Positions 27,748-35,535 of a stretch of 64,000 nt of DNA are shown here, one piece after another; the first letter of the stretch is position 1; the number at the start of each line of letters is the position of its first letter. The notes below the pieces were generated by a model that had not been told where the DNA came from, made no database searches, and saw nothing but the letters and a program-made list of their open reading frames with translations. The translations under genes and the position numbers were made by a program. The stretch covers positions 1-64,000 of the forward strand of contig NZ_AGBF01000007.1 of NCBI RefSeq assembly GCF_000225525.1, given 5' to 3'. The DNA is from Streptomyces zinciresistens K42. Its GTDB lineage: Bacteria > Actinomycetota > Actinomycetes > Streptomycetales > Streptomycetaceae.

Positions 27748-28020
27748 ATGAGCGAACTGGTCAAACTACTGCCCCTCCTCGCCTGCCCGGTGGGTATGGG
27801 CGCCATGATGTGGTTCATGACGCGGTCCGGCCGCAAGACCACCGGCGCCCCTTCCACCGATCCCAACACCGCAGCCTCCGGCGCCGATCCGCGCGAGCGG
27901 GAACTGGCAGCGCTGCGCAAGCAGGTCGACGACCTCAGGCAGCACATGGGCGACGATGCCAAGGCCCCCGACCAGGCGCACACTGAGCCCTTCTCGGCAA
28001 CGTCTCGTGACGGTTCGTGA
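27748..28020 (+). CDS. Small CPxxM membrane protein with coiled coil
   Basis: 90 residues: MSELVKLLPLLACPVGMGAM begins a single membrane segment ending MMWFMTRSG, then a polar linker and a coiled coil (ERELAALRKQVDDLRQHMG). It is the paralogue of the protein at 23040 and shares its plan with 22139. As the last gene of the CcdA/thioredoxin/glutaredoxin operon it is under direct-repeat box 3. Cys and Met near the membrane face could bind Cu(I). AAGGAAG precedes the ATG. Confidence 0.78.
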   Translation: MSELVKLLPLLACPVGMGAMMWFMTRSGRKTTGAPSTDPNTAASGADPRERELAALRKQVDDLRQHMGDDAKAPDQAHTEPFSATSRDGS

Positions 28021-28027
28021 TCTTCGG

Positions 28028-28330
28028 TCAGGTGGTGCGGCCGTGCTCCATCTGGAGCGGGACGAGGGCTGCTCGGGCGTTCCCGGTGATGCTGCCGGGG
28101 TCGGGGCTGACCCGGCGCAGGACCTAGAAGGTGACCTTGAGCAGGGCGTTGGCGCGCTCGGCGACACCGTGGATGCCGCGGATCACCCTGTTGAACGTCT
28201 GCTGCCCGGTGGCGAGTTCGCCGCCTTGCGGCCTCTTGACCGGGTGGCGGAAGCCGTCATCGGCGGCACCCTCGCCGACCGGCTCAATGATGGTGAGCCG
28301 CCCGCCACCCGGTAGGACCAACCGCCCGGA
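28028..28330 (-). pseudogene. IS5-type DDE transposase, C-terminal remnant
   Basis: The minus strand reads as the end of an IS5-family transposase common in Streptomyces: GFRHPVKRP, TGQQTFNRVIRGIHGVAERA, NALLKVTF, an in-frame TAG (28124-28126), then VLRRVSPDPGSIT and ALVPLQMEHGRTT with a stop at 28028. The rest of the element and its inverted repeats are not seen. It marks past insertion and deletion just after the ccdA operon. Confidence 0.75.
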
Positions 28331-28387
28331 AAGGCGGGGCACTTCGTCGGCCACAAACAGTTCGCCAGGCATCCGGACGGCACAAGA

Positions 28388-28426
28388 ACGGTGGGCCGAC
28401 GGGATCACGTCCTGTCGGCCCACCGT
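28388..28426. terminator. Hairpin terminator
   Basis: A 13-bp perfect inverted repeat, ACGGTGGGCCGAC / GTCGGCCCACCGT, with a 13-base loop. It lies 14 bases past the stop of the leftward DUF305 lipoprotein gene. Confidence 0.85.
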
Positions 28427-28439
28427 ACTTGGCGATACG

Positions 28440-29060
28440 TCAGCTCTCGCCGAGCATCTTCTTCATCTGCTCGATCTCGGCGGTCTGGGCCGTGATCACG
28501 TCGTCCGCGAGCTTCACGGCGGGACCGTACTTACCGTCGGCCTTCTGGGTCTTGGCCATCTTGATGGCGCCCTCGTGGTGCTTGACCATCATCTCGAGGA
28601 ACATCTTGTCGAACTCGGCGCCGGAGGCCTTCTCCAGCATGTCCATGTCCTCCATGCCCATCATGCCGGGCGTGGAGGACGACATGTCCATTCCGGACAT
28701 GTCCTGCGGCACTTCCTCGCCCCACGAGGTGAGCCAGCCGGACATCGTCTCGATCTCCGGGTCCTGCGCCCCCTTGATCTTCGTGGCGAGGTCCTTCACC
28801 TCCTGCGAGGAGGCGCGGTCGGCGGCCAGTTCGGCCATGTCGACGGCCTGACGGTGGTGCTGGATCATCTCCTCGGCGAAGGAGACGTCCTGGTCGTTGT
28901 GGTCGCCGGCCTTGGCCGACGCGGTCGCGGAGGGGCTGGAGTCGGACCCCATGGAGGACATGTCGTGTCCGCCGCCGCCACAGGCGGAGAGTACGAGAGC
29001 GGCTGCACCCGCCGTGACGGCGATGGCGGTACGACGGACGAGCTTGCGGTGTGCGGTCAT
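28440..29060 (-). CDS. DUF305 lipoprotein
   Basis: 206 residues. The signal peptide ends in a lipobox (LVLSACGGG), so the protein is lipid-anchored outside the membrane. The DUF305 body has two His-pair helices, FAEEMIQHHRQAVDMAELA and MMVKHHEGAIKMAK, with a Met-rich segment between (QDMSGMDMSSSTPGMMGMED). DUF305 is a four-helix, ferritin-like family often found in copper islands; copper binding by the His/Met sets is inferred. The ATG at 29060 follows AGGAG by about seven bases. Confidence 0.92.
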   Translation of the reverse strand: MTAHRKLVRRTAIAVTAGAAALVLSACGGGGHDMSSMGSDSSPSATASAKAGDHNDQDVSFAEEMIQHHRQAVDMAELAADRASSQEVKDLATKIKGAQDPEIETMSGWLTSWGEEVPQDMSGMDMSSSTPGMMGMEDMDMLEKASGAEFDKMFLEMMVKHHEGAIKMAKTQKADGKYGPAVKLADDVITAQTAEIEQMKKMLGES

Positions 29061-29141
29061 GGATGAACTCCTGAATGCGGATCTGTGAAGGGCATACCGA
29101 CGCACGGCACCGCCTGGGCATGCGGTGACGCGCGGGCCGCT

Positions 29142-29582
29142 CTAGATCCGCAGGATTTGGAGTTCGGAGAGCGAGGGCGGGGCGCGACCGCCGTCGGGAT
29201 CGCTGTCGGCCGCGGAGGCACGCATCTCCCCCGGCTCAGCACACGCCACCGCGTCGGGCAGTAGTACCGGCACCAGCGACGGAGCCCCTGCGACCGACGC
29301 GGAGGCGCAGGTCGGATCCGCGTGGTCCGTCCGGCCCGTACATCCGCCTTCGCCGTGATCGCATCCGCCCGGCATCGACGCCATGACGTCCGTCTGCGCG
29401 ACCACCGCCATCCGCTCGCGCCCGGATGACGCGGCGGCGACCCCCGGCATCGGCCCGAGGCCGTGCATGCCGAGCAGGCCCAGCAGCAGAGCGCACACGA
29501 GCAGCCCGCAGGACCGCACGGTCGAGTGCGGTCGCGTGAGCTGTCCGAGGCGGGTCACGACCTCATCGTAGGCATGGATCAC
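29142..29582 (-). CDS. Small exported protein, DUF6153-like
   Basis: About 146 residues: one N-terminal membrane segment (SCGLLVCALLLGLLGMHGLG), a Cys/His-containing middle (GGCDHGEGGCTGRTDHAD), and a C-terminal PPSLSELQILRI shared with the proteins at 24927 and 61700. Function unknown. It lies upstream of the DUF305 gene in the same direction with an 81-base gap. The start is uncertain; GTG at 29582 is chosen, but no strong ribosome site is visible. Confidence 0.6.
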   Translation of the reverse strand: MIHAYDEVVTRLGQLTRPHSTVRSCGLLVCALLLGLLGMHGLGPMPGVAAASSGRERMAVVAQTDVMASMPGGCDHGEGGCTGRTDHADPTCASASVAGAPSLVPVLLPDAVACAEPGEMRASAADSDPDGGRAPPSLSELQILRI

Positions 29583-29686
29583 CAGCCGCTCGCGTCCCGG
29601 GCGCCGCCGAAGCAGACAAGGCAGACAAGGCAGACAAGGCAAAGCGGTACCGGCCCAGGGTATGACCACCCTTGAGAGGAGGAACC

Positions 29687-29908
29687 GTGCCCGACGTACT
29701 GACGCTCGAATACCGCGTGTCCGGCATGACATGCGGCCACTGCGAGAACGCCGTGAAACAGGAGGTCTCGGCGCCGAAAGCCGTCGTCCACATGCAGGTC
29801 GACGCCCGCACGGGCCGCGGCACCGTGCCATGCACCACCCCGCTCGACGATCCCCGGGCGCGAGAGGCGATCGACGAGGCGGGCTACGAACTCACCAGCC
29901 GAGTATGA
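29687..29908 (+). CDS. HMA-domain copper chaperone (variant)
   Basis: 73 residues with VSGMTCGHCENAVKQEV, the Cu(I) site of HMA chaperones, and the closing IDEAGYELTS. The middle (APKAVVHMQVDARTGRGTVPC) is less like CopZ and carries an extra Cys. The GTG at 29687 follows AGGAGG by four bases. It precedes the BlaI/M56 pair in the same direction, 83 bases away, and diverges from the DUF6153-like gene. Confidence 0.8.
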   Translation: MPDVLTLEYRVSGMTCGHCENAVKQEVSAPKAVVHMQVDARTGRGTVPCTTPLDDPRAREAIDEAGYELTSRV

Positions 29909-29948
29909 GGTTCCGCCTTCGCCCCGAAAACCTGCCCGAACGGCCGTC

Positions 29949-29966
29949 TACTATGGTCTTGCGTAT
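29949..29966. promoter_or_regulatory. Possible BlaI/CopY-type operator (degenerate)
   Basis: TACTATG-GTCT-TGCGTAT lies 26 bases before the blaI-like start at 29992. The left half matches the TACTACG half-site seen at 57902 and 59221; the right half is weak. The position fits autorepression. Confidence 0.4.
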
Positions 29967-29991
29967 TCGGTGGCGAAGGGAAGTCAGGGCC

Positions 29992-30366
29992 ATGCGTCGG
30001 CTGGGGGATCTTGAAGCGGAAATCATGGATCGTCTCTGGACGTGGAACCGTCCGGCGACGGTGCGCGAGATAGTGGATGACATCAACAAGACCCGCCCCG
30101 TCGCGTACACCACGGTGATGACGGTCACCAACATCCTGTACACCAAGGGCTGGCTGCTGCGCGGCAAGCATGGCCGGGCCTGGCTGTACACACCGGTGCG
30201 CAGCCGCGAGGCGTACGCCGCCGCACTCATGGAGGACGGCTTGGGAGAGAGCAAGGACCGCCCGGCCGCGCTGGTCGCCTTCGTCGAGAACATGGACGAG
30301 GAAGAGATCGCCGCCTTGCGCAAAGCCCTGCGGAACGTGAGCCGGCAGGCGAAGGAAGTGCAGTGA
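29992..30366 (+). CDS. BlaI/MecI/CopY-family repressor
   Basis: 124 residues: MRRLGDLEAEIMDRLW then a winged HTH (TVREIVDDINKTRPVAYTTV) and a C-terminal dimerisation helix. These repressors are inactivated by cleavage or metal binding. The ATG at 29992 begins at the typical family start. It overlaps the downstream M56 peptidase by four bases, forming a BlaI-BlaR1-like pair. A second pair lies at 57.9-59.2 kb. Confidence 0.9.
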   Translation: MRRLGDLEAEIMDRLWTWNRPATVREIVDDINKTRPVAYTTVMTVTNILYTKGWLLRGKHGRAWLYTPVRSREAYAAALMEDGLGESKDRPAALVAFVENMDEEEIAALRKALRNVSRQAKEVQ

Positions 30367-31274
30367 ACGCGGCCCCCGCCCTGGCCGGCTACACGGCAGT
30401 GGTGGGCTTCGCGGCCCCACGCCTGCTCCTGCGCGCCGCCTGGCCGCACCGGGCCCCGGCCCTGGCGGCCGCGGTGTGGCACGCCCTGGCGGTCTCGTTC
30501 TCGATCGCGGCCGCGCTCACCGCGTACAGCCTGGCCGTGCCCGCCGAGCACCTGCACGCGGGCCTGGTGGGCCTGCTGCACACCTGCGGACTGAACGTGG
30601 GCACGGGACAGCCCGACCCCGACACGGCAGACCGTCTGGCCGTCGGCGTCCCCGCCGCCATCGGAATCGCCCTGGTCGCGAGCTTCGCCTTCCACGTCGT
30701 ACGAGCCCGTCGCGCGAGGACACAGCACCGGGAAGCGGTCGATCTGGTGGGCCGCCACTCGGCCCACCTGTGCGCCACCGTCCTGCCGTACGACACTCCC
30801 GCCGCCTACTGCCTGCCCGGTCGCCGTCCACGGATCGTGATCAGCGACGCGGCCGTGCGCCGGCTGACGCCCGAGCAGCTCGGCTCCGTACTGGAGCACG
30901 AGCAGGCCCACATCGCGGGCCGCCACCACCTGGTCCTGGCCGCCGCGGAGACCTTCCACTCGGTCTTCCGGTGGGTGCCGTTGGCCCGCCATGCCCGGGA
31001 GCAGACGGCACTGCTGCTGGAGATGATCGCGGACGACCGCGCCCTGCGCAGCCACTCCCACGAGGCGCTGGCCACCGCGATGTACGAGATGGCCGCGGCC
31101 CGCACCCCGAAGGGCGCGCTGGCGGCGGGCGGCCAGAGCGTACTGATCCGCCTGAACCGGGTCCTCGGTCCGCGCAAGGCACCTCACCCCGCCCTGTGGG
31201 GTTCCGTCGCCGCCGCGGCCGCGGCGGTCCCGCTGCTGCCGCTGCTGGTCGCCTGCCCGCCCGGCCTCGGCTGA
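30363..31274 (+). CDS. M56-family membrane zinc metallopeptidase (BlaR1-like)
   Basis: 303 residues with about four membrane helices and the zincin motif HEQAH (VLEHEQAHIAGRHH), plus EMIADDRAL as the likely third-ligand region. No penicillin-binding sensor domain follows, so it is the short actinobacterial type. It probably cleaves or frees the partner BlaI-like repressor on a signal. It starts at a GTG overlapping blaI. Confidence 0.88.
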   Translation: MNAAPALAGYTAVVGFAAPRLLLRAAWPHRAPALAAAVWHALAVSFSIAAALTAYSLAVPAEHLHAGLVGLLHTCGLNVGTGQPDPDTADRLAVGVPAAIGIALVASFAFHVVRARRARTQHREAVDLVGRHSAHLCATVLPYDTPAAYCLPGRRPRIVISDAAVRRLTPEQLGSVLEHEQAHIAGRHHLVLAAAETFHSVFRWVPLARHAREQTALLLEMIADDRALRSHSHEALATAMYEMAAARTPKGALAAGGQSVLIRLNRVLGPRKAPHPALWGSVAAAAAAVPLLPLLVACPPGLG

Positions 31275-31454
31275 CCGTTCCCGGACGATCCCTGTCGGCT
31301 GTTCCGGGTGAGGCCTGTGTGACTCGGACTGGCTTGCGATACCCAATACGAAGCTACTAAGTTCAAACCACTTGACTGACCGACGCCGCTGCGCCGGTCC
31401 GACGGTCACAGGCCGTCGCTCCGTACACAGACCGCACAGAGGAGTCAGCCCACG

Positions 31455-32480
31455 ATGGGAACGCACCGTCGGCCGAAGCCGCCCAGCCGTGCCCGGATAG
31501 CCACGCTCGGCATGGCGGCGGGCGCGGTCAGCCTCCTGCCGACGCAGAGCCAGGCGGCGCCCAAGCCCACGGTGGACGAGGTGCGCAAGCAGGTGGAGCA
31601 GCTCTACGAGGAGGCCGAGGCTCCGACCGAGGAGTACAACGCCGTCCGCGAGGAGCAGAAGAAGCTCCAGGGTGAGGTGGACAGCGCACAGGACCGGCTG
31701 GCTCGCAAGCAGCAGGAGATCAACGAACTGCGCGAGAAGATAGGCCCGTTGGCGGCGGCGCAGTACCGCAGCGGCGGCATCGACCCGAGCGTGCAGCTCT
31801 TCCTGTCCGGCGACCCGGACGACTACCTCGACCGGGCCGAGATGCTCGGCCGTACGAGCGACCGGCAGGCCGAGGCCCTGCGGGCCATGCAGAGCATGCA
31901 GCGCGAGATCGCGCAGGAACGCGCGACCGCCGCTCAGCAGCTGAAGGCCCTGGAGGAGACGCGCGCCAAGGCCGCCGAGAAGAAGGAGGAGGTCCAGGCC
32001 AAGCTCACCAAGGCCCGCAAGCTCCTCAACAGCATGACCGCCGCCCAGCGCGCGAGGATGGAAGCCGACCAGGAGCGCGAGGACGCCACCGCGGGCGTCA
32101 GCGACTCCGCCTCCACGTACAACGGCCCGGCAAGCGGCCGCGCCAAGGCCGCACTCGATTTCGCGTACGCACAGCTCGGCAAACCCTACGAGTGGGGCTC
32201 CACCGGGCCCGACTCCTACGACTGTTCGGGACTGACCGGCGCTGCCTGGCGCGCGGCGGGCGTCTCGCTGCCACGCACCGTCAAGCAGCAGTACGACGCC
32301 GGCCGCAAGGTCGCCAAGTCCGATCTGCAGCCCGGCGACATCATCTACTGGTACAACGACAACCAGCACAACGGCATGTACGTCGGGAACGGCAAGGCCA
32401 TCCACGCGCCGCGCACCGGCAAGAACGTCGAGATCGCCCCCCTCGACAGCATGCCGTTCTTCGCCGCGAGCAGGCCCTGA
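31455..32480 (+). CDS. NlpC/P60 cell-wall hydrolase with coiled coil
   Basis: 341 residues: signal peptide (TLGMAAGAVSLLPTQSQAAP), long coiled-coil region (about 40-215), and a C-terminal NlpC/P60 domain with the catalytic Cys in DSYDCSGLTGAAWRAAG, His in QHNGMYVGNGKAIHAP. Such endopeptidases cut peptidoglycan stem peptides. The coiled coil usually regulates or localises them. AGGAGTC precedes the ATG. The 180-base region before it has no gene; I saw no riboswitch. Confidence 0.92.
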   Translation: MGTHRRPKPPSRARIATLGMAAGAVSLLPTQSQAAPKPTVDEVRKQVEQLYEEAEAPTEEYNAVREEQKKLQGEVDSAQDRLARKQQEINELREKIGPLAAAQYRSGGIDPSVQLFLSGDPDDYLDRAEMLGRTSDRQAEALRAMQSMQREIAQERATAAQQLKALEETRAKAAEKKEEVQAKLTKARKLLNSMTAAQRARMEADQEREDATAGVSDSASTYNGPASGRAKAALDFAYAQLGKPYEWGSTGPDSYDCSGLTGAAWRAAGVSLPRTVKQQYDAGRKVAKSDLQPGDIIYWYNDNQHNGMYVGNGKAIHAPRTGKNVEIAPLDSMPFFAASRP

Positions 32481-32512
32481 GCACCACCATCCGCGCCACC
32501 CGAGGAAGTTCC

Positions 32513-33382
32513 GTGACCGCACGCCCGGCCAGGCGCACCCTGCTCGCCGCAGCGGGGGCCGTACTCGCTTCTCTGGTCCTCGCCGCCTGCTCGGGCGGGA
32601 CGTCCGACACGGACGAGTCGTCCGAGACGTCGGGATCGTCGGATGCCCTTTCCCACGTGCACGGGCTCGGCATCGACCCGGCCGACGGCCGCGTGTACGT
32701 CGCGACGCACGACGGTGTCCACACGGTCGCCAAGGGACAAAAGCCGAAGCTCGTCGGCGACCGCAAGGACGACTTCATGGGCTTCACCGTGACCGGCACG
32801 AACACCTTCATCGCCAGCGGACACGGCGCCCCGGGCAGCGACCGCCCGGGCAACGTCGGCCTGATCGACACCAAGGACGCGGGGCAGACGTGGACCTCCC
32901 GGTCCTTGTCGGGTGAGGCCGACTTCCATTCCCTCGACTCGGCCGAGGGCACTGTGTACGGATACGAGGGCGGCCGGATCCGGGTCAGCGACGACCTCAA
33001 GCGCTGGGACGACCGGGCGACGCTGGAGGCCCTCGACATCGCCGTGAGCCCCGCGGGGGACACGTTGCTGGCCACCACCGCCGAGGGTGTCGTCACCAGC
33101 ACCGACGGCGGCCGTACCTTCGACAAGGGCTCGGGGCAGGTCCAGGCGTTCCTGTCCTGGCCTTCGGAGAAGTCCCTCTTCGGCATCGACACGTCCGGAA
33201 TACTGAGCAGCAGCGCGAACAGCGGCAAGACGTGGAAGCAGCTCACGACCGTGCCCGGCGGACAGCCCCAGGCCCTGACCGCCGTCAACTCCGACCACGT
33301 CCTCGCCGCGACACAGACCGGCGTGTACGAGTCACGCGACGGCGGCAAGACCTTCACCCGACTCGCGCCCCTGGCTTCCTGA
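32513..33382 (+). CDS. Beta-propeller lipoprotein (F510_1955-type)
   Basis: 289 residues. The lipobox LVLAACSGG ends the signal peptide. The body has repeated WD/BNR-like blades (DGRVYVATHDGVHTV, TDGGRTFDKGSG, SGKTWKQL, SRDGGKTFTRL), a propeller fold as in sialidase-like repeat proteins. The exact activity is unknown. It begins at a GTG with GAGGAAG upstream, 32 bases after the NlpC/P60 gene, so it is probably in the same operon. Confidence 0.82.
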   Translation: MTARPARRTLLAAAGAVLASLVLAACSGGTSDTDESSETSGSSDALSHVHGLGIDPADGRVYVATHDGVHTVAKGQKPKLVGDRKDDFMGFTVTGTNTFIASGHGAPGSDRPGNVGLIDTKDAGQTWTSRSLSGEADFHSLDSAEGTVYGYEGGRIRVSDDLKRWDDRATLEALDIAVSPAGDTLLATTAEGVVTSTDGGRTFDKGSGQVQAFLSWPSEKSLFGIDTSGILSSSANSGKTWKQLTTVPGGQPQALTAVNSDHVLAATQTGVYESRDGGKTFTRLAPLAS

Positions 33383-33436
33383 GTCGTTGCTCCACTCCGC
33401 GACGAAACGCGAAGTCCGGTGCCACAACGCTCTGTT

Positions 33437-33892
33437 GTGACGATCTCTCCCTCTTCCTCCGCTTCGTCCGCCGTGATCGGCCTCGGCCACGAGGCCGTCG
33501 GCGCCCTCATCCGCCGGTGGCGGGACGACCCCGGAAGCACCTACCGCACATGGTTCCTGCGGGAGTAGCGCACGAAGAACTTCCGCTCCACCCGGAAGGC
33601 GGCCGCGGCCTTCGAGGTGGAGCACACCACCTCCATCCACTCCGGCATCGTGCGCATGCTCGACCTGGCGCTCAGCGGCGACCCGGACGCCGCGCACGGC
33701 ATGTACCCGGTCGCGCCGGACGCGCGCGAGGAGGAGGTCCGGGCCCAGATCCGGCGCCCCGCCTTCAGCCGGGTCGCGGACCTGAGGGTGCGGTACCTGC
33801 CCTACGGCGAGCTCCAGGCCAGCCGGGAGGCGATCATGCGGTTCGGCAGGGGGCTGCATCCCATCGAGGCCCTGGCGCGCGACCTGAGCTGA
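33437..33892 (+). pseudogene. Interrupted gene of unknown function
   Basis: One frame with a premature TAG at 33566-33568. Before it: GLGHEAVGALIRRWRDDPGS and YRTWFLRE. After it: EVEHTTSIHSGIVRMLDLAL, then AFSRVADLRVRYLPYGELQA to a stop at 33890. The codon use looks coding throughout. I do not recognise the family, and the second half has no good start of its own. The 54 bases before and 125 after it hold no other gene. Confidence 0.5.
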
Positions 33893-34017
33893 GCAGGCAT
33901 GGGGGCGCCTCGCCCATGCGAGCGCCGCTGATGGTCAAGACTCCATCATGTGACACCAGGGCTGAGCGGACCGGAGCCACCCGACGTACTAAGGGAGTAA
34001 GTAGACAGTGACTCCCG

Positions 34018-34641
34018 ATGAAGGGAAACTCCGTGATCCGGCAACGCATCGTCCTCGCCACGGCCGCAGCACTCGCATCGACACTCCTGCTGACGGCCTG
34101 CGGATCCTCGACGGACGACGCCTCCAGGAATAGCCCCGGCAACGCCGCGTCGGCCGGGTCGGATCCCGCGACGTCCGCACCGGCGGACAGCGGCGACTCC
34201 GGCAGCGAGGACATGGCCACGACCACCATGCTGATGACCAAGGACATGGGGAACGGCATGGGGAGCATGGTCACCGACGACAAGGGGATGACGCTCTACC
34301 GCTCCGACATGGACCGGTCGAGCCCGTCCATGTCGACGTGCACCGGCGGGTGCACAAAGACCTGGATGCCGGTCATGGCGCAGGACTCCGTACAGACGAT
34401 GGGCGTGGAGAAGAGTCTGCTCGGCACCGTCGACCGCTCGGACGGCATGAAGCAGCTCACCCTCGGCGGCTGGCCGCTGTACCGGTACATGGGCGACACA
34501 AAGGTCGGACAGATCAACGGCCAGGCCAAGGACGACAAGTGGTTCGCCGTCACGCCCTCGGGCAAGAAGTCCACCATGGAGGGCATGGAGGGCATGGAGG
34601 GCATGGAGGGCATGGAGGGCATGGAGGGCATGCAGGGCTGA
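34018..34641 (+). CDS. Lipoprotein with secreted-repeat (PF03640-type) domain and Met-Glu-Gly tail
   Basis: 207 residues. The signal peptide ends in a lipobox (LLLTACGSS). The domain holds two copies of the conserved pattern, GMTLYRSDMDRSSPSMSTC with GCTKTWMPV and GWPLYRYMGD with KDDKWFAVTP. The tail is a tandem GME repeat ending GMQG. Met and Glu in the tail may bind metals. The start is 34018 or GTG 34033, which has AAGGGAAA before it. No partner gene is obvious. Confidence 0.82.
   Translation: MKGNSVIRQRIVLATAAALASTLLLTACGSSTDDASRNSPGNAASAGSDPATSAPADSGDSGSEDMATTTMLMTKDMGNGMGSMVTDDKGMTLYRSDMDRSSPSMSTCTGGCTKTWMPVMAQDSVQTMGVEKSLLGTVDRSDGMKQLTLGGWPLYRYMGDTKVGQINGQAKDDKWFAVTPSGKKSTMEGMEGMEGMEGMEGMEGMQG
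34576..34635 (+). repeat. 9-bp tandem repeat in a coding tail
   Basis: ATGGAG followed by five exact GGCATGGAG units and a final GGCATGCAG, encoding a (GME)n tail. Exact in-phase repeats are prone to copy-number change without loss of frame. Confidence 0.9.
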
Positions 34642-34692
34642 GACGAGTCGTGCAGCCGTGGGGCCGCCAGTGCACGGGGGGCCGGCGTATCG

Positions 34693-35249
34693 TCAGACGG
34701 CCGCTGGGTCCTCCCGGACGGCCGGCCGTTGCGGCGCCCGTGACCCGTGCTGCCTGCACCAGCCGTAACGGGTCACCCCCTTCGGCTTGTACACCGACAA
34801 GGTCACCGCCACGACCAGCACAAAGAGGGCCGCGGCGGCGTCGGCCAGCAACTCGACCCTCATCCCCACGACGTCACCGCTGGAAAGCGCCGCCCGGGCC
34901 GCAGCGTCGGCGACATGGCCGACCACCCGGATCTGCACCAGCAGCAGAACAGTCGCCACCCACGTTGATCAGCAGTTTGATGACAACCCAATAGTGACGG
35001 AACAGCCCCCATGCGGACCCCACAGCCTTGAACGAGTCCCGTGAGCAGCGAGGCGAAGCTCACAGGGACCAGTGCGAACCAGCCGGTCAGCTCCATCGCC
35101 AGGTACGCGCTGCGCACGGTCTGGGGATCCTGGACGGCCAGACCCGCGACAGCGAGGACGACGAACACGACGACAGCGCCGAGCCGGCCGACCGAGGAGG
35201 TGACGTGTGCGGCGAGGGTGAGCTTGCGGAGGCGGGGGTTCATGGCCAT
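34693..35249 (-). pseudogene. DUF2269-like membrane protein, two frameshifts
   Basis: Three consecutive frames join into one good protein: MNPRLRKLTLAAHVTSSVGR to FASLLTGLVQGCG, then SAWGLFRHYWVVIKLLINV, then VATVLLLVQIRVVGHVADAA to LSVYKPKGVTRYGW. The breaks fall in G/C runs (plus-strand C-runs 35018-35021 and 34959-34961), each with one extra base. The restored product has four membrane segments. Function unknown; such proteins are common in Streptomyces. Real decay or sequence error cannot be told apart here. Confidence 0.75.
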
Positions 35250-35254
35250 GGCGA

Positions 35255-35421
35255 TCAGTGGCCGCCCATCCCACCGCCGATCGCGTGCATGAGTACGAAC
35301 GCCACCAGCAGCGCGGCTCCGGCGACGATCCCGAACGCCTTCACCCAGCGGGGCTGCCCGGATGCGCCATGGGGCTTGCCCCATAGCCGGCGGCATCGGG
35401 GCTAGAGGGCGAGTCAGCCAT
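35255..35421 (-). pseudogene. Small membrane protein, one frameshift
   Basis: A strong ribosome site (GGAGG, five bases before ATG at 35421) starts MADSPSSPDAAGYG. One base is missing in the run at 35379-35382; adding it gives GKPHGASGQPRWVKAFGIVA and then a membrane segment ending AIGGGMGGH, stop at 35255. The restored 55-residue protein ends six bases before the DUF2269-like start, so the two form one leftward operon divergent from the TetR gene. Confidence 0.65.
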
Positions 35422-35471
35422 ATATGCCTCCTTGGGTGCTTGAGTGCGGGACGGTCGACACCTGTATTTTA

Positions 35472-35485
35472 CGAGACACTCTGTC
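35472..35485. promoter_or_regulatory. TetR-type operator, copy 1
   Basis: CGAGACACTCTGTC, containing GACA-N3-TGTC, lies 50 bases before the tetR start and 50 bases before the divergent small gene. The same 14 bases occur at 45841, upstream of a methyltransferase gene. Confidence 0.6.
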
Positions 35486-35535
35486 CACGATGTCATCCAC
35501 GATGTATCGACATCGCCGCCGCGTACACTGATGCG

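Noticed and set aside
29075..29097. TGTGAAGGGCA upstream of the DUF305 lipoprotein as a fourth direct-repeat box on the minus strand.
   Set aside because: The second 7-bp box and the -10 at nine bases are absent, and the position is too close to the start codon.
29660..29676. AGGGT-ATGACC-ACCCT before the HMA gene as a CsoR operator.
   Set aside because: The arms are in the opposite orientation (GGGT...ACCC instead of ACCC...GGGT) to the CsoR pattern.
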